11,164 nucleotides of DNA from Anaerolinea sp. (GCA_020720965.1 DYNS01000060.1:1-11164); one strand, 5' to 3'. Numbered from the stretch's first letter, positions 1 to 6,793 are shown. The notes: generated from the sequence alone by a model not told the origin. Translations and numbers: made by a program.

Positions 1-699
1 CCCCCCGCCGCCGAAAGCGCAGATGACCTGGACTGGTTCATTGGTCACACCCCCGCCCCCGGCGAAACCGCCCCGCCAACCCCTGCCGCACCCTCCCAGC
101 CAAGCGCCTTTCACCTGCCCATGCTACGCCTTATTGGGCAAATTGGCGCCACCTACCTGGCAGCCGAAGGTCCAGACGGTTTATACCTGGTGGACCAGCA
201 CGCCGCCCACGAGCGCGTCTTGTTTGAGAAACTGATGGCGCAGCACGAGCAGAAGAAAATCGCATCCCAGGCGCTTTTGCACCCCCAGACCCTCACCCTG
301 CCGCCTGCCAGCGCCGCCCTGCTCCAACATCAACTCCCCACCCTGGCGCAGTTCGGCTTTGCGGTGGAAGAATTTGGACCCAACACCTTTCAAATCCGCG
401 CCATGCCCACCCTCTTCGGCAACGCCGACCCAGCCGCCGCCTTGCAAGCCCTGGTGGAAGACTTTGAAGAAGACGAAACGCCTCTGCAAGAAGAGTTGGA
501 AGCGAAAATTGCCGGGCGGGTTTGCAAACGGCTGGCAGTCAAAGCCGGGCAAGCCCTCAACCCCCAAGAGCAACGCGCCCTGCTGATAGACCTGGAGAAC
601 TGCGAATCGCCCCGTACCTGCCCGCACGGCAGACCCACCATGATTCATCTTTCGGTGGACATGCTGGAACGCCAATTTGGGCGCAAAGGCGCGAGATAG
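1..699 (+). CDS. mutL: DNA mismatch repair protein MutL, C-terminal part (5' end outside window)
   Basis: MutL couples mismatch recognition by MutS to strand incision and removal. Only the C-terminal 232 codons are present; the frame is open from base 1, so the N-terminal GHKL ATPase lies upstream. The first ~38 residues are a Pro/Ala-rich linker typical of the region between the two MutL halves. The dimerisation/endonuclease domain follows. The metal-binding motif DQHAAHERVLFE (bases 193-228) matches DQHA-x2-E-x4-E. A VCKRLAVKAG segment and the CPHGRP motif (C codon at 619) follow, then a FGR element near the end. All nuclease motifs look intact, so this is the nicking type of MutL found in bacteria that lack MutH. 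The stop TAG at 697-699 lies 8 bases before the next gene, suggesting co-transcription. Family identity is secure from the motifs; endonuclease activity is inferred. Confidence 0.96.
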   Translation, partial: PPAAESADDLDWFIGHTPAPGETAPPTPAAPSQPSAFHLPMLRLIGQIGATYLAAEGPDGLYLVDQHAAHERVLFEKLMAQHEQKKIASQALLHPQTLTLPPASAALLQHQLPTLAQFGFAVEEFGPNTFQIRAMPTLFGNADPAAALQALVEDFEEDETPLQEELEAKIAGRVCKRLAVKAGQALNPQEQRALLIDLENCESPRTCPHGRPTMIHLSVDMLERQFGRKGAR

Positions 700-707
700 G
701 AAACCCC

Positions 708-1664
708 ATGCAAGCCCTCTGGCTGGAAAAACAAAAAACAAAATGGCGAACAGACCTGCCCCTGCCCCAGCAAGAAGGTCAGGCGCTGATTAAGGTGCGC
801 CTGGCGGGCATCTGCGGCACCGACCTGGAAATGACCCGAGGCTACTATCCCTTCACCGGCATCCCAGGGCACGAGTTTGTAGGCGAGGTGGTTGCCAACG
901 CCCCGGCAGAATGGATAGGCAAACGGGTGGTGGGCGAAATCAACCTCACCTGCGGCAACTGCCACGCCTGCCAAACCGGAAGCCCCACCCATTGCGAAAA
1001 TCGCTCCGTTTTGGGCATTTTGGGCAAAGACGGAGTCTTCGCAGAATATGCCAGCCTGCCCCTGGCAAACCTGCACCTCGTCCCGGACGATGTACCAGAC
1101 GAAATGGCAGTCTTTACCGAACCTCTCGCCGCCGCCCTGGAAATAAACCAACAGACTCACATTCAGCCCAGCCAACGCATCTTACTGGTCGGCGCGGGGC
1201 GGCTGGGGCTGCTTACCGCTCAAACCCTGGCGCTCACCGGCGCAGACCTGCAAGTGCTGGCACGTTACCCCCGCCAAATCGAAATTTTGCACAACCAGGG
1301 CATCGCCACCATCCGGGAAGAAGAAATCCGCCCCCGCGCCTATGATGTGGTGGTGGAAGCAACCGGCTCCGCTGCTGGTTTTGCTCTGGCGCAAAAAGCC
1401 TTGCGCCCACGCGGAACCCTGGCGCTTAAAAGCACCTACGCGGGCAACTTAACCCTCAACATGTCTGCCCTGGTGGTGGATGAAATTCAATTGATTGGCT
1501 CACGCTGCGGACCTTTTGCGCCCGCCCTGCGGCTGATGCAAAGCCGCCGCGTAAACCCCCTGCCCCTCATTGCAGCGGAATTCCCGTTAAACCAGGCTGC
1601 CCAGGCTCTGGAACAGGCTGGGCAGCGGGGAATGCTGAAGGTTCTGCTAAGAAACGGCGGTTAA
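708..1664 (+). CDS. Zinc-dependent MDR-family alcohol/polyol dehydrogenase-like protein
   Basis: This 318-residue protein belongs to the medium-chain dehydrogenase/reductase superfamily, which oxidises or reduces alcohols, polyols or amino-acid alcohols with NAD(P). The GroES-like half holds GICGTD (C36), GHEFVGE (H55, E56) and FTEPLAAALE (E138), the usual catalytic-zinc region. The structural-zinc lobe has four cysteines at 82, 85, 88 and 96 (C-x2-C-x2-C-x7-C). The Rossmann fold starts at VGAGRLG (161-167). Length is a little short for the family (about 340-350). The start at 708 is chosen because an AGGA overlapping the mutL stop lies 7 bases upstream; in-frame ATGs further up fall inside mutL. 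The substrate cannot be read from sequence; threonine, sorbitol and aminocyclitol dehydrogenase relatives are all possible. It probably shares an mRNA with mutL, with no obvious functional link. Confidence 0.9.
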   Translation: MQALWLEKQKTKWRTDLPLPQQEGQALIKVRLAGICGTDLEMTRGYYPFTGIPGHEFVGEVVANAPAEWIGKRVVGEINLTCGNCHACQTGSPTHCENRSVLGILGKDGVFAEYASLPLANLHLVPDDVPDEMAVFTEPLAAALEINQQTHIQPSQRILLVGAGRLGLLTAQTLALTGADLQVLARYPRQIEILHNQGIATIREEEIRPRAYDVVVEATGSAAGFALAQKALRPRGTLALKSTYAGNLTLNMSALVVDEIQLIGSRCGPFAPALRLMQSRRVNPLPLIAAEFPLNQAAQALEQAGQRGMLKVLLRNGG

Positions 1665-1666
1665 CT

Positions 1667-2845
1667 TCACTGCCGGGGGATGGAAACCCGAAAGCTGGTT
1701 CCCTCCCCTGGTTTGCTTTTTACTTCAATCCGCCCGCCGTGCCCCTGCACAATCTGCTTGCAGATGGAAAGCCCCAAACCCGTACCCGCCACCTTCGTTT
1801 CCATCCCCTTCACGCGGTAGAACTTCTGAAACAGGTTGGGAATTGCCTCCTCCGGGATGCCCATCCCCGTATCCGCGACTGTGATATGCCAAAAATGCTC
1901 GTCCATCTCCGCGCGAACGAGAACCCTGCCGTTGGCGCGGTTGTATTTAATGGCGTTGCTCACCAGGTTAAGCACAACCTGCTTCATCTTGTCCCGGTCT
2001 GCCATCACAACCGGAATTTCCGGCGAAACTTGTAACTCAATGCGAATATGATGCTCCTCGGCTTTGGATTGCATCACGGCTTTGCATTCTTCCAGCAGGG
2101 GTAGCAGCGGAAAAGTGGATTTGCTAAACTGCACCCTGCCCGACTCCAGCCTCGCCAGGTCTAAAAACGAGGAGGCGAGCGAGTTAAGGCGGATGGTTTC
2201 CTGGTGAATGTTGGTAATAATCTGCTCGGATTGGTCGCGGGAGATTTCTGGGCGCAGGAGCAGGTAGGTGGCAGTGCTGAGAGAAGCGAGGGGGGTTCGC
2301 AGTTCGTGAACAAATTCCGCTATCAGGTCGGATTGATGAAAGAGACGGGTGTTTTCGATGGCAATGGCGGCTTGCGCGCCCAAAACGGTGAGCAAGTCTT
2401 CATCGGTTTGGTTAAAGGTTCCTTTCACTTTGTTCAGCACTTCCAGCACGCCCACAACTTTGTCTTTGGTAATGAGCGGCACGCCCAACAAAGTTTTGTG
2501 ATTAAAACTAAGGGTTTGCGAGACGTTCTTAAAAAAGCGGGTGTCGGTTTTTACGTCATCGCTGCGTACCGGCTGACGGTTGGTCACAATCCAACCCGCG
2601 AGGCTGTCCATCGGCACGACCATGCCGCGCATCAGCGGGTCCATGTTTGTGGCGACCTGAAAGTACAACTGCCGGGCCGCATCGTCATACAGCAAAATGG
2701 AGGCGGCTTCGGCTTCGGTAATGTCGCGGGCGGCGCTGATAATGCGGGTGAGGAGGCGGTCTAAATCCAGGGTGGATGCCAGGTCGCGGGAAATTTCGAT
2801 GAGGCGTTTGTAACGTTCCAGGTTTTTCTCGGCAATATCAATCAT
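1667..2845 (-). CDS. Soluble GAF-domain sensor histidine kinase
   Basis: This 392-residue protein has no membrane segment, so it should sense a cytoplasmic signal. A short N-terminal helix leads into a GAF domain (about residues 20-168, ending in the AIAIENTRLF helix typical of GAF-kinase linkers). The HisKA dimerisation domain carries the H-box FVHELRTPL with phospho-acceptor H180. The HATPase domain shows an N-box NLVSNAIKYN (293-302), G1 DTGMGIP (325-331), an F-box LFQKFYRVKG (338-347) and G2 GTGLGLSICK (354-363). All ATP-binding and catalytic elements are intact. It is the last gene of a three-gene minus-strand operon and its ATG overlaps the end of the sirtuin gene by 8 bases, implying translational coupling. 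The likely partner is the receiver-ATPase protein two genes upstream; that pairing is inferred from position. The GAF ligand is unknown. Confidence 0.95.
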   Translation of the reverse strand: MIDIAEKNLERYKRLIEISRDLASTLDLDRLLTRIISAARDITEAEAASILLYDDAARQLYFQVATNMDPLMRGMVVPMDSLAGWIVTNRQPVRSDDVKTDTRFFKNVSQTLSFNHKTLLGVPLITKDKVVGVLEVLNKVKGTFNQTDEDLLTVLGAQAAIAIENTRLFHQSDLIAEFVHELRTPLASLSTATYLLLRPEISRDQSEQIITNIHQETIRLNSLASSFLDLARLESGRVQFSKSTFPLLPLLEECKAVMQSKAEEHHIRIELQVSPEIPVVMADRDKMKQVVLNLVSNAIKYNRANGRVLVRAEMDEHFWHITVADTGMGIPEEAIPNLFQKFYRVKGMETKVAGTGLGLSICKQIVQGHGGRIEVKSKPGEGTSFRVSIPRQ

Positions 2846-3611
2846 GCAGTACCTGCCTTAGGATGGCGGGGAGAATGGTTACGACATCATGGGTCAGAAC
2901 AACATCTGCCCGGACGTTGAGGTAGGTGGGAGTGTGGTTGAGAATGATGAGGTGAGCGCCCTGGTCTATGGCTTGCATGGGCAAACCGGCAACGGGCAGC
3001 ACTTCCAGGGAGGAGCCAATGACGAGAATCAAATCGCAGGCGCGGGCGGCTTGGCGGGCAAGGTGAAGGGCTTTGTAAGGCAGTTGCTCACCAAAGAGGA
3101 TGACATCCGGCTTGAGAATGGCTCCGCAAGCCGGGCAATGCGGCAATGCCCCGGTCTGCACGAAGGGGGGCAGGAATTCCTCGTAGCCATATTGTTGGTA
3201 ACACTGGGTGCAAGATAGGCTGGCAAGAGTGCCGTGCGTCTCTATGACCCCCTGAGAACCGGCTTTAGTGTGCAGCATATCAATATTTTGGGTGATGATG
3301 CTGTGCAAAAAGCCGTGTTGTTGCAATTTTGCCAGGGCAAGGTGAGCCGGGTTTGGCTCTGCCCGAAAGATTTGCCCGGCAAGAGGGCGAAACCAGGAGA
3401 AAAAATGCTCCGGGTGGGCGCGGAAGGTGTTGATGGAAGCCACTTCCAGCGGCTCTTCACGAGACCATAAGCCCGTCCCCTCGGAGCGGAAGTCTGGGAT
3501 GCCGGAGGGGGTAGAGATGCCCGCCCCGGTAAGGGCGACCGCCTGCCGGGCGTTTCGTATCAATTCGGCGGCGTATTCCACCTGTTCCTGAACCGGGTCT
3601 AAAAAGTTCAT
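2838..3611 (-). CDS. Sir2-family NAD-dependent protein deacylase (sirtuin)
   Basis: Sirtuins remove acetyl or other acyl groups from lysine using NAD+, giving nicotinamide and O-acyl-ADP-ribose. The 257-residue protein shows the full set of family motifs: GAGISTPSGIPDFR (29-42) for NAD binding, TQNID (107-111), the catalytic histidine in THGT (H126), a four-cysteine zinc site (C134, C137, C159, C162), KPDVILFGEQLP (167-178) and GSSLEVLPVA. The region after the first motif resembles the Thermotoga maritima Sir2 (class U) and lacks the Tyr-x2-Arg pair of SIRT5/CobB-type desuccinylases, so deacetylation is the likelier activity. No clear Shine-Dalgarno precedes the ATG, but the upstream gene stops only 5 bases before it, so translation is probably coupled. 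The stop overlaps the histidine kinase start. Acetyl-CoA synthetase or a signalling partner could be a substrate; this is not shown by the sequence. Confidence 0.95.
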   Translation of the reverse strand: MNFLDPVQEQVEYAAELIRNARQAVALTGAGISTPSGIPDFRSEGTGLWSREEPLEVASINTFRAHPEHFFSWFRPLAGQIFRAEPNPAHLALAKLQQHGFLHSIITQNIDMLHTKAGSQGVIETHGTLASLSCTQCYQQYGYEEFLPPFVQTGALPHCPACGAILKPDVILFGEQLPYKALHLARQAARACDLILVIGSSLEVLPVAGLPMQAIDQGAHLIILNHTPTYLNVRADVVLTHDVVTILPAILRQVLHD

Positions 3612-3616
3612 CGCGG

Positions 3617-4783
3617 TCAGGCGGCGCGGGGGGCGCGTGCCTCCACTTTGGAGGCAAAAGCGTTGTATTGTTGGGTGGTAAGGCTTTCCTGCTGCACCGT
3701 GTATGCCAGCGAATGTTGGCGGGCGGCTTGCAAAAGCAATTCCGGCGCGGGGGTGAACGTGGCATCTACGGGGAAGTTCATCCGCTCCTGCACCTGCGGC
3801 ACCGATAATTGCGATTCGGAGCGCAGGCGATAATTGGCAACCATGTGAACCCGACTTTTTTCTATACCCAGGGTAAGCAAGTCGTCTAAAAAGGTGCGGG
3901 CATGGATGAGGGCATTATCGAAAGGCTCCACAACCAGGACAATTTCATCCAACCCTGGCAGTAATTTTTGGTTAAGAGCGTTCAGCCCCGTTCCCAAATC
4001 CACAATGCTAAAGCGTGCCATAAAGCGCAGACGCTGAAGAATGGTCTGAAACTGCTCGGCAGAGCCTTCACGCGCCTGGGCTTGGCGGGGCTGGGCGCTG
4101 GCGACCAGAATATCAATGCCGGAGGCGTGCATCAGCAGGTGTTCCTTAATCGCCTGGCGGGTAATTTCGGCGGGGGGCATTTGCAAAAGGTCGGTCAGAC
4201 CCGTCATCGGCAGGAGATTCAGTTCAATGGGCAGCAGGGAAGTCCCCAGGCAAAAATCCGCCAGCACAACCGAAGCGGAATTGCGCTTTTGCAAAGCCGC
4301 CGCGAGGTTGGAAGCGACGGTTGTAACGCCCAACCCGCCCCGCGAGGCAAGAACCCCAATCTGGTAGCCGGATGGTTCGGTGGGGTTGGTGACGGGGTTC
4401 AGCCGGGTTTTGGCAGAGCGGGCGAGCAGGGCTTTAACATGGGCGTGCAGTTCGGAGGGGTGGGTGGGCTTGGTCAGGTAGTCATCTGCTCCGGCTTCAA
4501 AACCCGTCACCTTGTCGTCCAACTGGCTTTTGGCGGTAAACATTAAAATAGGGATGTTCACCGTCTTTTCGTTGGCGCGCAGGTTGCGGGCAACCTCGTA
4601 GCCATCCATGCCGGGCATCATCACATCCAGCAAAATCAAATCTGGAGGAGTCTGAAAGGCAAGTTGCAACCCCTGTGGACCGTTGTTTGCAGCGGCAATT
4701 TGGTAGCCTTGCTTTTGCAACATCAGCCCTACAAGGCGCAGGGTGTCCAGGTCGTCATCAATAATCAAAATTTTTTCGGGCAT
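3617..4783 (-). CDS. Response regulator receiver domain fused to a CpaE/TadZ-like (MinD/ParA family) ATPase domain
   Basis: The 388-residue protein starts with a CheY-like receiver (1-125): acidic pocket IIDDD (7-11), phospho-acceptor D53 in LLDVMMPGMDG, T83 and K105 of the KP motif. A short linker leads to a MinD/ParA-like P-loop domain (about 139-375) with GVLASRGGLGVTTVASNLA at 143-161, VVLADF (D176) and a Walker B-like IVDLGTG (D262). This order matches CpaE/TadZ, which place pilus-assembly or other machines at cell poles. The P-loop lacks both usual lysines: KGG is RGG and GKTT is GVTT, as in other atypical TadZ/CpaE proteins, so ATP hydrolysis may be weak. The start at 4783 is preferred because GGAG lies 9 bases upstream; ATGs at 4792 and 4798 overlap or precede that site. 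There is no DNA-binding output domain. No other Tad pilus gene lies in the window. First gene of the operon with the sirtuin and histidine kinase. Confidence 0.9.
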   Translation of the reverse strand: MPEKILIIDDDLDTLRLVGLMLQKQGYQIAAANNGPQGLQLAFQTPPDLILLDVMMPGMDGYEVARNLRANEKTVNIPILMFTAKSQLDDKVTGFEAGADDYLTKPTHPSELHAHVKALLARSAKTRLNPVTNPTEPSGYQIGVLASRGGLGVTTVASNLAAALQKRNSASVVLADFCLGTSLLPIELNLLPMTGLTDLLQMPPAEITRQAIKEHLLMHASGIDILVASAQPRQAQAREGSAEQFQTILQRLRFMARFSIVDLGTGLNALNQKLLPGLDEIVLVVEPFDNALIHARTFLDDLLTLGIEKSRVHMVANYRLRSESQLSVPQVQERMNFPVDATFTPAPELLLQAARQHSLAYTVQQESLTTQQYNAFASKVEARAPRAA

Positions 4784-4814
4784 TGTCACCATCTCCATTG
4801 CAGAATGCGCTCTC

Positions 4815-4843
4815 AGTTTAGCATTAAGGTTATTTTCAAGCAA
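4815..4843 (-). promoter_or_regulatory. Candidate promoter of the receiver-ATPase/sirtuin/kinase operon
   Basis: On the minus strand, TTGCTT (4843-4838) is followed after exactly 17 bases by TAAACT (4820-4815). This fits a sigma-70-type promoter with a modest match to both boxes. The predicted transcript would start near 4808 and have a leader of about 25 bases containing the GGAG ribosome site used for the ATG at 4783. It lies back to back with the AI-2E gene promoter. Confidence 0.4.
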
Positions 4844-4863
4844 GCATCGGCAGGGCGGGGGAG

Positions 4864-4892
4864 TTGCAAAATCATAACCGCCTGAATACAAT
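4864..4892 (+). promoter_or_regulatory. Candidate promoter for the AI-2E-family gene, placing the transcript start on its ATG
   Basis: TTGCAA (4864-4869, four of six matches to TTGACA) is separated by exactly 17 bases from TACAAT (4887-4892, five of six matches to TATAAT). Six bases then precede the ATG at 4899. With the -10 ending at -7, the transcript would start on the A of the ATG, giving a leaderless mRNA. No convincing Shine-Dalgarno site is present, which agrees with this. Confidence 0.6.
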
Positions 4893-4898
4893 GGACAC

Positions 4899-6110
4899 AT
4901 GACAACGCCAAACGCCTCCCCCCGCTGGAACGCGACCACCAAACTGGTGGTTGCCCTTGCCCTTTTGGGCATTTTCTCGGCTTTGCTGGTTAAATTTCAA
5001 AGCCTGGTGCCGCCTCTCTTCCTCGCCATCACCCTGGTATACCTGCTTTACCCGGCGGCGGCGTTTCTCAACCGCAAAACAGGCTTAAGATGGGGCGCAT
5101 CGGTAGGGGTTGTGTATCTTCTTTTGGTTTCAATATTCGCCGGTTTGCTAACCGTTGCCGGGCTGGAAGTGGGGGCGCAGTTGGAAAGTCTGCTGAACCT
5201 GGTGCAAAACAGCCTGGAACGCCTGCCGGAGATAATTCAGACCTTTAGCCTATCCCTGCCCACCAACATCGGCGGCATCCCCATCAACACCACCAACCTG
5301 GATTTGAACAGCCTCAGCGCCCAAATCATAGACTCGGCTCAGGCAATGCTGGGGCAAACCGGCGAGCTGCTCGGCTCTTTTGCCAGCGGAGCCATTAACA
5401 CCCTGGGCTGGAGCGCCTTCATCCTGCTGGTTTCCTTCTTCCTACTGGCAGAAAGTGGCGGGCTGCAAGAGAAAATTTTGGCGGTGGAACTGCCCGGCTA
5501 CGGGCAGGATTTTAAGCGCATGGGGCAGGAGTTGGGCAGCATCTGGAACGCCTTCCTGCGCGGGCAATTCATCCTTATCGGCAGCGCCATTCTCATCTAC
5601 ACCGTCATCCTGGGCGGGCTGGGGGTGCGCTACGCGGTAGGGATTGCCCTTCTGGCAGGTTTGGCGCGTTTCCTCCCCTATGTTGGACCCCTCATCACCT
5701 GGACGGTGCTGGGCTTGGTCAGTTACTTTCAGGCATACAAACCTTTTGGGGCAGGCCCTTTCTTTTACATGGCGCTGGTGCTGGTCATTGCCTGGCTGGT
5801 GGATGTGATTTTGGATAATGTCGTCTCGCCGCGCATCATGGCAGAGGCGCTCAAAGTTCACCCTGCCGCCGTGCTGGTTGCCGCCATCCTGGCTTTAGAT
5901 TTGCTGGGCTTTGTCGGAGTCATTGTCGCCGCCCCCATCCTCGCCACCTTTCAACTGCTAACACGCTATCTTATCCGCAAACTTTTCGACCTGGATCCCT
6001 GGGAGGGCATTGTCGAACACCCTCAGCCGCCCTCTCTACGTCTGCAAGTACAAGCCTGGTGGCAAAAAATAAATTTACAAAAAAATAACACCCGAAAGCC
6101 CAAAGGCTGA
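4899..6110 (+). CDS. AI-2E/PerM-family polytopic membrane protein
   Basis: This 403-residue protein belongs to the AI-2E (PerM/YdiK-like) transporter family. Members have been linked to autoinducer-2 export and to cation/proton antiport, but most have unknown substrates. Hydrophobic segments lie at about 14-31, 34-56, 68-89, 165-186, 221-258, 262-280, 288-308 and 323-354. A non-membrane region at roughly 90-160 separates the N- and C-terminal halves, as usual in the family. Family signatures in the C-terminal half are RGQFI (221-225), RFLPYVGP (257-264), DNVVSPRIMAEALKVHP (306-322) and the GFVGVIVAAPILA stretch. The C-terminal ~45 residues are basic and probably cytoplasmic. It is divergently transcribed from the signalling operon; the start is set by the promoter geometry and the lack of a ribosome site. 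The stop TGA is at 6108-6110, with no strong terminator directly after it. Confidence 0.93.
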   Translation: MTTPNASPRWNATTKLVVALALLGIFSALLVKFQSLVPPLFLAITLVYLLYPAAAFLNRKTGLRWGASVGVVYLLLVSIFAGLLTVAGLEVGAQLESLLNLVQNSLERLPEIIQTFSLSLPTNIGGIPINTTNLDLNSLSAQIIDSAQAMLGQTGELLGSFASGAINTLGWSAFILLVSFFLLAESGGLQEKILAVELPGYGQDFKRMGQELGSIWNAFLRGQFILIGSAILIYTVILGGLGVRYAVGIALLAGLARFLPYVGPLITWTVLGLVSYFQAYKPFGAGPFFYMALVLVIAWLVDVILDNVVSPRIMAEALKVHPAAVLVAAILALDLLGFVGVIVAAPILATFQLLTRYLIRKLFDLDPWEGIVEHPQPPSLRLQVQAWWQKINLQKNNTRKPKG

Positions 6111-6112
6111 TT

Positions 6113-6132
6113 TATAATCTGCCAAAAAGGAG
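6113..6132 (+). promoter_or_regulatory. TATAAT box and AAGGAG ribosome site for the 59-residue protein
   Basis: A perfect -10 hexamer TATAAT (6113-6118) begins 3 bases after the AI-2E stop. A strong Shine-Dalgarno AAGGAG (6127-6132) lies 6 bases before the ATG at 6139. A predicted transcript start near 6125 gives a leader of about 14 bases. No good -35 hexamer is seen at 16-18 bases upstream, so promoter strength is uncertain; the ribosome site is unambiguous. Confidence 0.55.
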
Positions 6133-6138
6133 AACGAT

Positions 6139-6318
6139 ATGTCTAAAACCCCCCAACCCGAAACCGAAACCCTGGCAGAAACTGAAAACTACCTGGTCTG
6201 GAAAGCCGAAGAGCCGGACGGCGAAACCACCTATCACCTGGAGTTGAACAACCTCACCGTTCACTTCTTTCAGGAAGAGTGGGAAGAATTCCAGGAACTG
6301 ATTCGCGCTCTGGAATAG
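6139..6318 (+). CDS. Small acidic hypothetical protein, 59 residues
   Basis: I do not recognise a named family. The protein has 14 Glu and 1 Asp against 3 Lys/Arg, so it is strongly negative. After a Thr/Glu/Pro-rich disordered-looking head (1-16) come two probable beta strands (YLVWKAE, 18-24, and TTYHLELNNLTVHFF, 30-44) joined by a PDG turn. An amphipathic acidic helix with two aromatic positions (QEEWEEFQELIRALE, 45-59) ends the chain. The evidence that it is a real gene is a canonical AAGGAG six bases before the ATG, a TATAAT box just upstream, typical codon use, and a strong terminator 10 bases after the TAG stop. No transmembrane or signal segment is visible. The shape suggests a small cytoplasmic binding or adaptor protein, but this is inference only. 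Confidence 0.8.
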   Translation: MSKTPQPETETLAETENYLVWKAEEPDGETTYHLELNNLTVHFFQEEWEEFQELIRALE

Positions 6319-6328
6319 AACAAAGTAT

Positions 6329-6375
6329 GCCGGAATAAAAAACGACCTGTATGGCAGGTCGTTTTTTATTCCGGC
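6329..6375. terminator. Bidirectional rho-independent terminator, perfect 21-bp stem
   Basis: The left arm (6329-6349) and right arm (6355-6375) are perfect reverse complements with a 5-base loop (TATGG). The inner GC-rich stem CGACCTG/CAGGTCG is flanked by an A-tract on the left and TTTTTTATT on the right. Each strand therefore makes a hairpin followed by a U-run. It sits between two converging genes (stop codons at 6318 plus and 6389 minus) and should end transcription from both sides. Confidence 0.95.
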
Positions 6376-6388
6376 GGGGTCGCCAAAC

Positions 6389-6760
6389 TTAATCTTCCGA
6401 GTCTTCTTTGAAGAGGAAGGTGAGAACAATGCTGACAACGCTGACGACCAGCGCGCCCAACAGGGCTGCGCCGAAACCATCCACCGTAAAGCCCACTCCA
6501 AAATTCGTCCCAACCGAACCGGCAAGCCAGAACAGGAAGGTGTTGATGACCAGGGTAAAAACACCCAGGGTGAGAATGATGAGGGGGCAGGTAAGCACTT
6601 TGAGCAGGGGACGCAGCAGGGCGTTGAGAAAGCCGAAGATGAGCGCAAGCCAAAGGAACGAAAGCCAGTTGCCAGACTGGGCATGAATGCCAGGCACAAA
6701 GGCAACTGCCGCATAAAGAGCGACAGCGTTAATCAACCAGCGAACGAGAAAGCGGGGCAT
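6389..6760 (-). CDS. Phage_holin_4_2-family (PF04020-type) four-helix membrane protein
   Basis: This 123-residue integral membrane protein has four hydrophobic segments at about 5-22, 31-47, 57-80 and 96-117 and a short acidic tail ending KEDSED. The stretch NALLRPLLKVLTCPLIILTLG (45-65), with its Asn, Arg-Pro and Thr-Leu-Gly pattern, is the family signature. The family is widespread in chromosomes and, despite its name, is not tied to phage lysis; the function is unknown. The ATG at 6760 is preferred over 6769 because AAAGGA (6774-6769) lies 8 bases upstream of it, whereas the first ATG overlaps that site. It follows the GNAT gene by 33 bases and is probably in the same transcript, which ends at the bidirectional terminator. 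Nothing else phage-like is nearby. Confidence 0.88.
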   Translation of the reverse strand: MPRFLVRWLINAVALYAAVAFVPGIHAQSGNWLSFLWLALIFGFLNALLRPLLKVLTCPLIILTLGVFTLVINTFLFWLAGSVGTNFGVGFTVDGFGAALLGALVVSVVSIVLTFLFKEDSED

Positions 6761-6793
6761 GAGAAACATCCTTTCTGGGGTAGAGTTTGCTTT

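Noticed and set aside
522..707. Longer start for the dehydrogenase inside mutL
   Set aside because: The extension overlaps conserved MutL motifs (CPHGRP) in another frame and is Arg/Pro-rich; the family N-terminus begins at about 708, where a ribosome site is well placed.
4784..4972. 63-residue N-terminal extension of the receiver-ATPase protein
   Set aside because: It would overlap the AI-2E gene and its promoter, and receivers normally begin within a few residues of the KILIIDDD strand; GGAG supports 4783.
6097..6108. AGCC-CAAA-GGCT mini-hairpin at the end of the AI-2E gene as a terminator
   Set aside because: The stem is only 4 bp, lies inside the coding sequence and has no U-run after it.
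6389..6769. Holin-family match as evidence for a prophage or lysis cassette
   Set aside because: No endolysin, integrase, capsid gene or attachment site is present, and this family is common in bacterial chromosomes.
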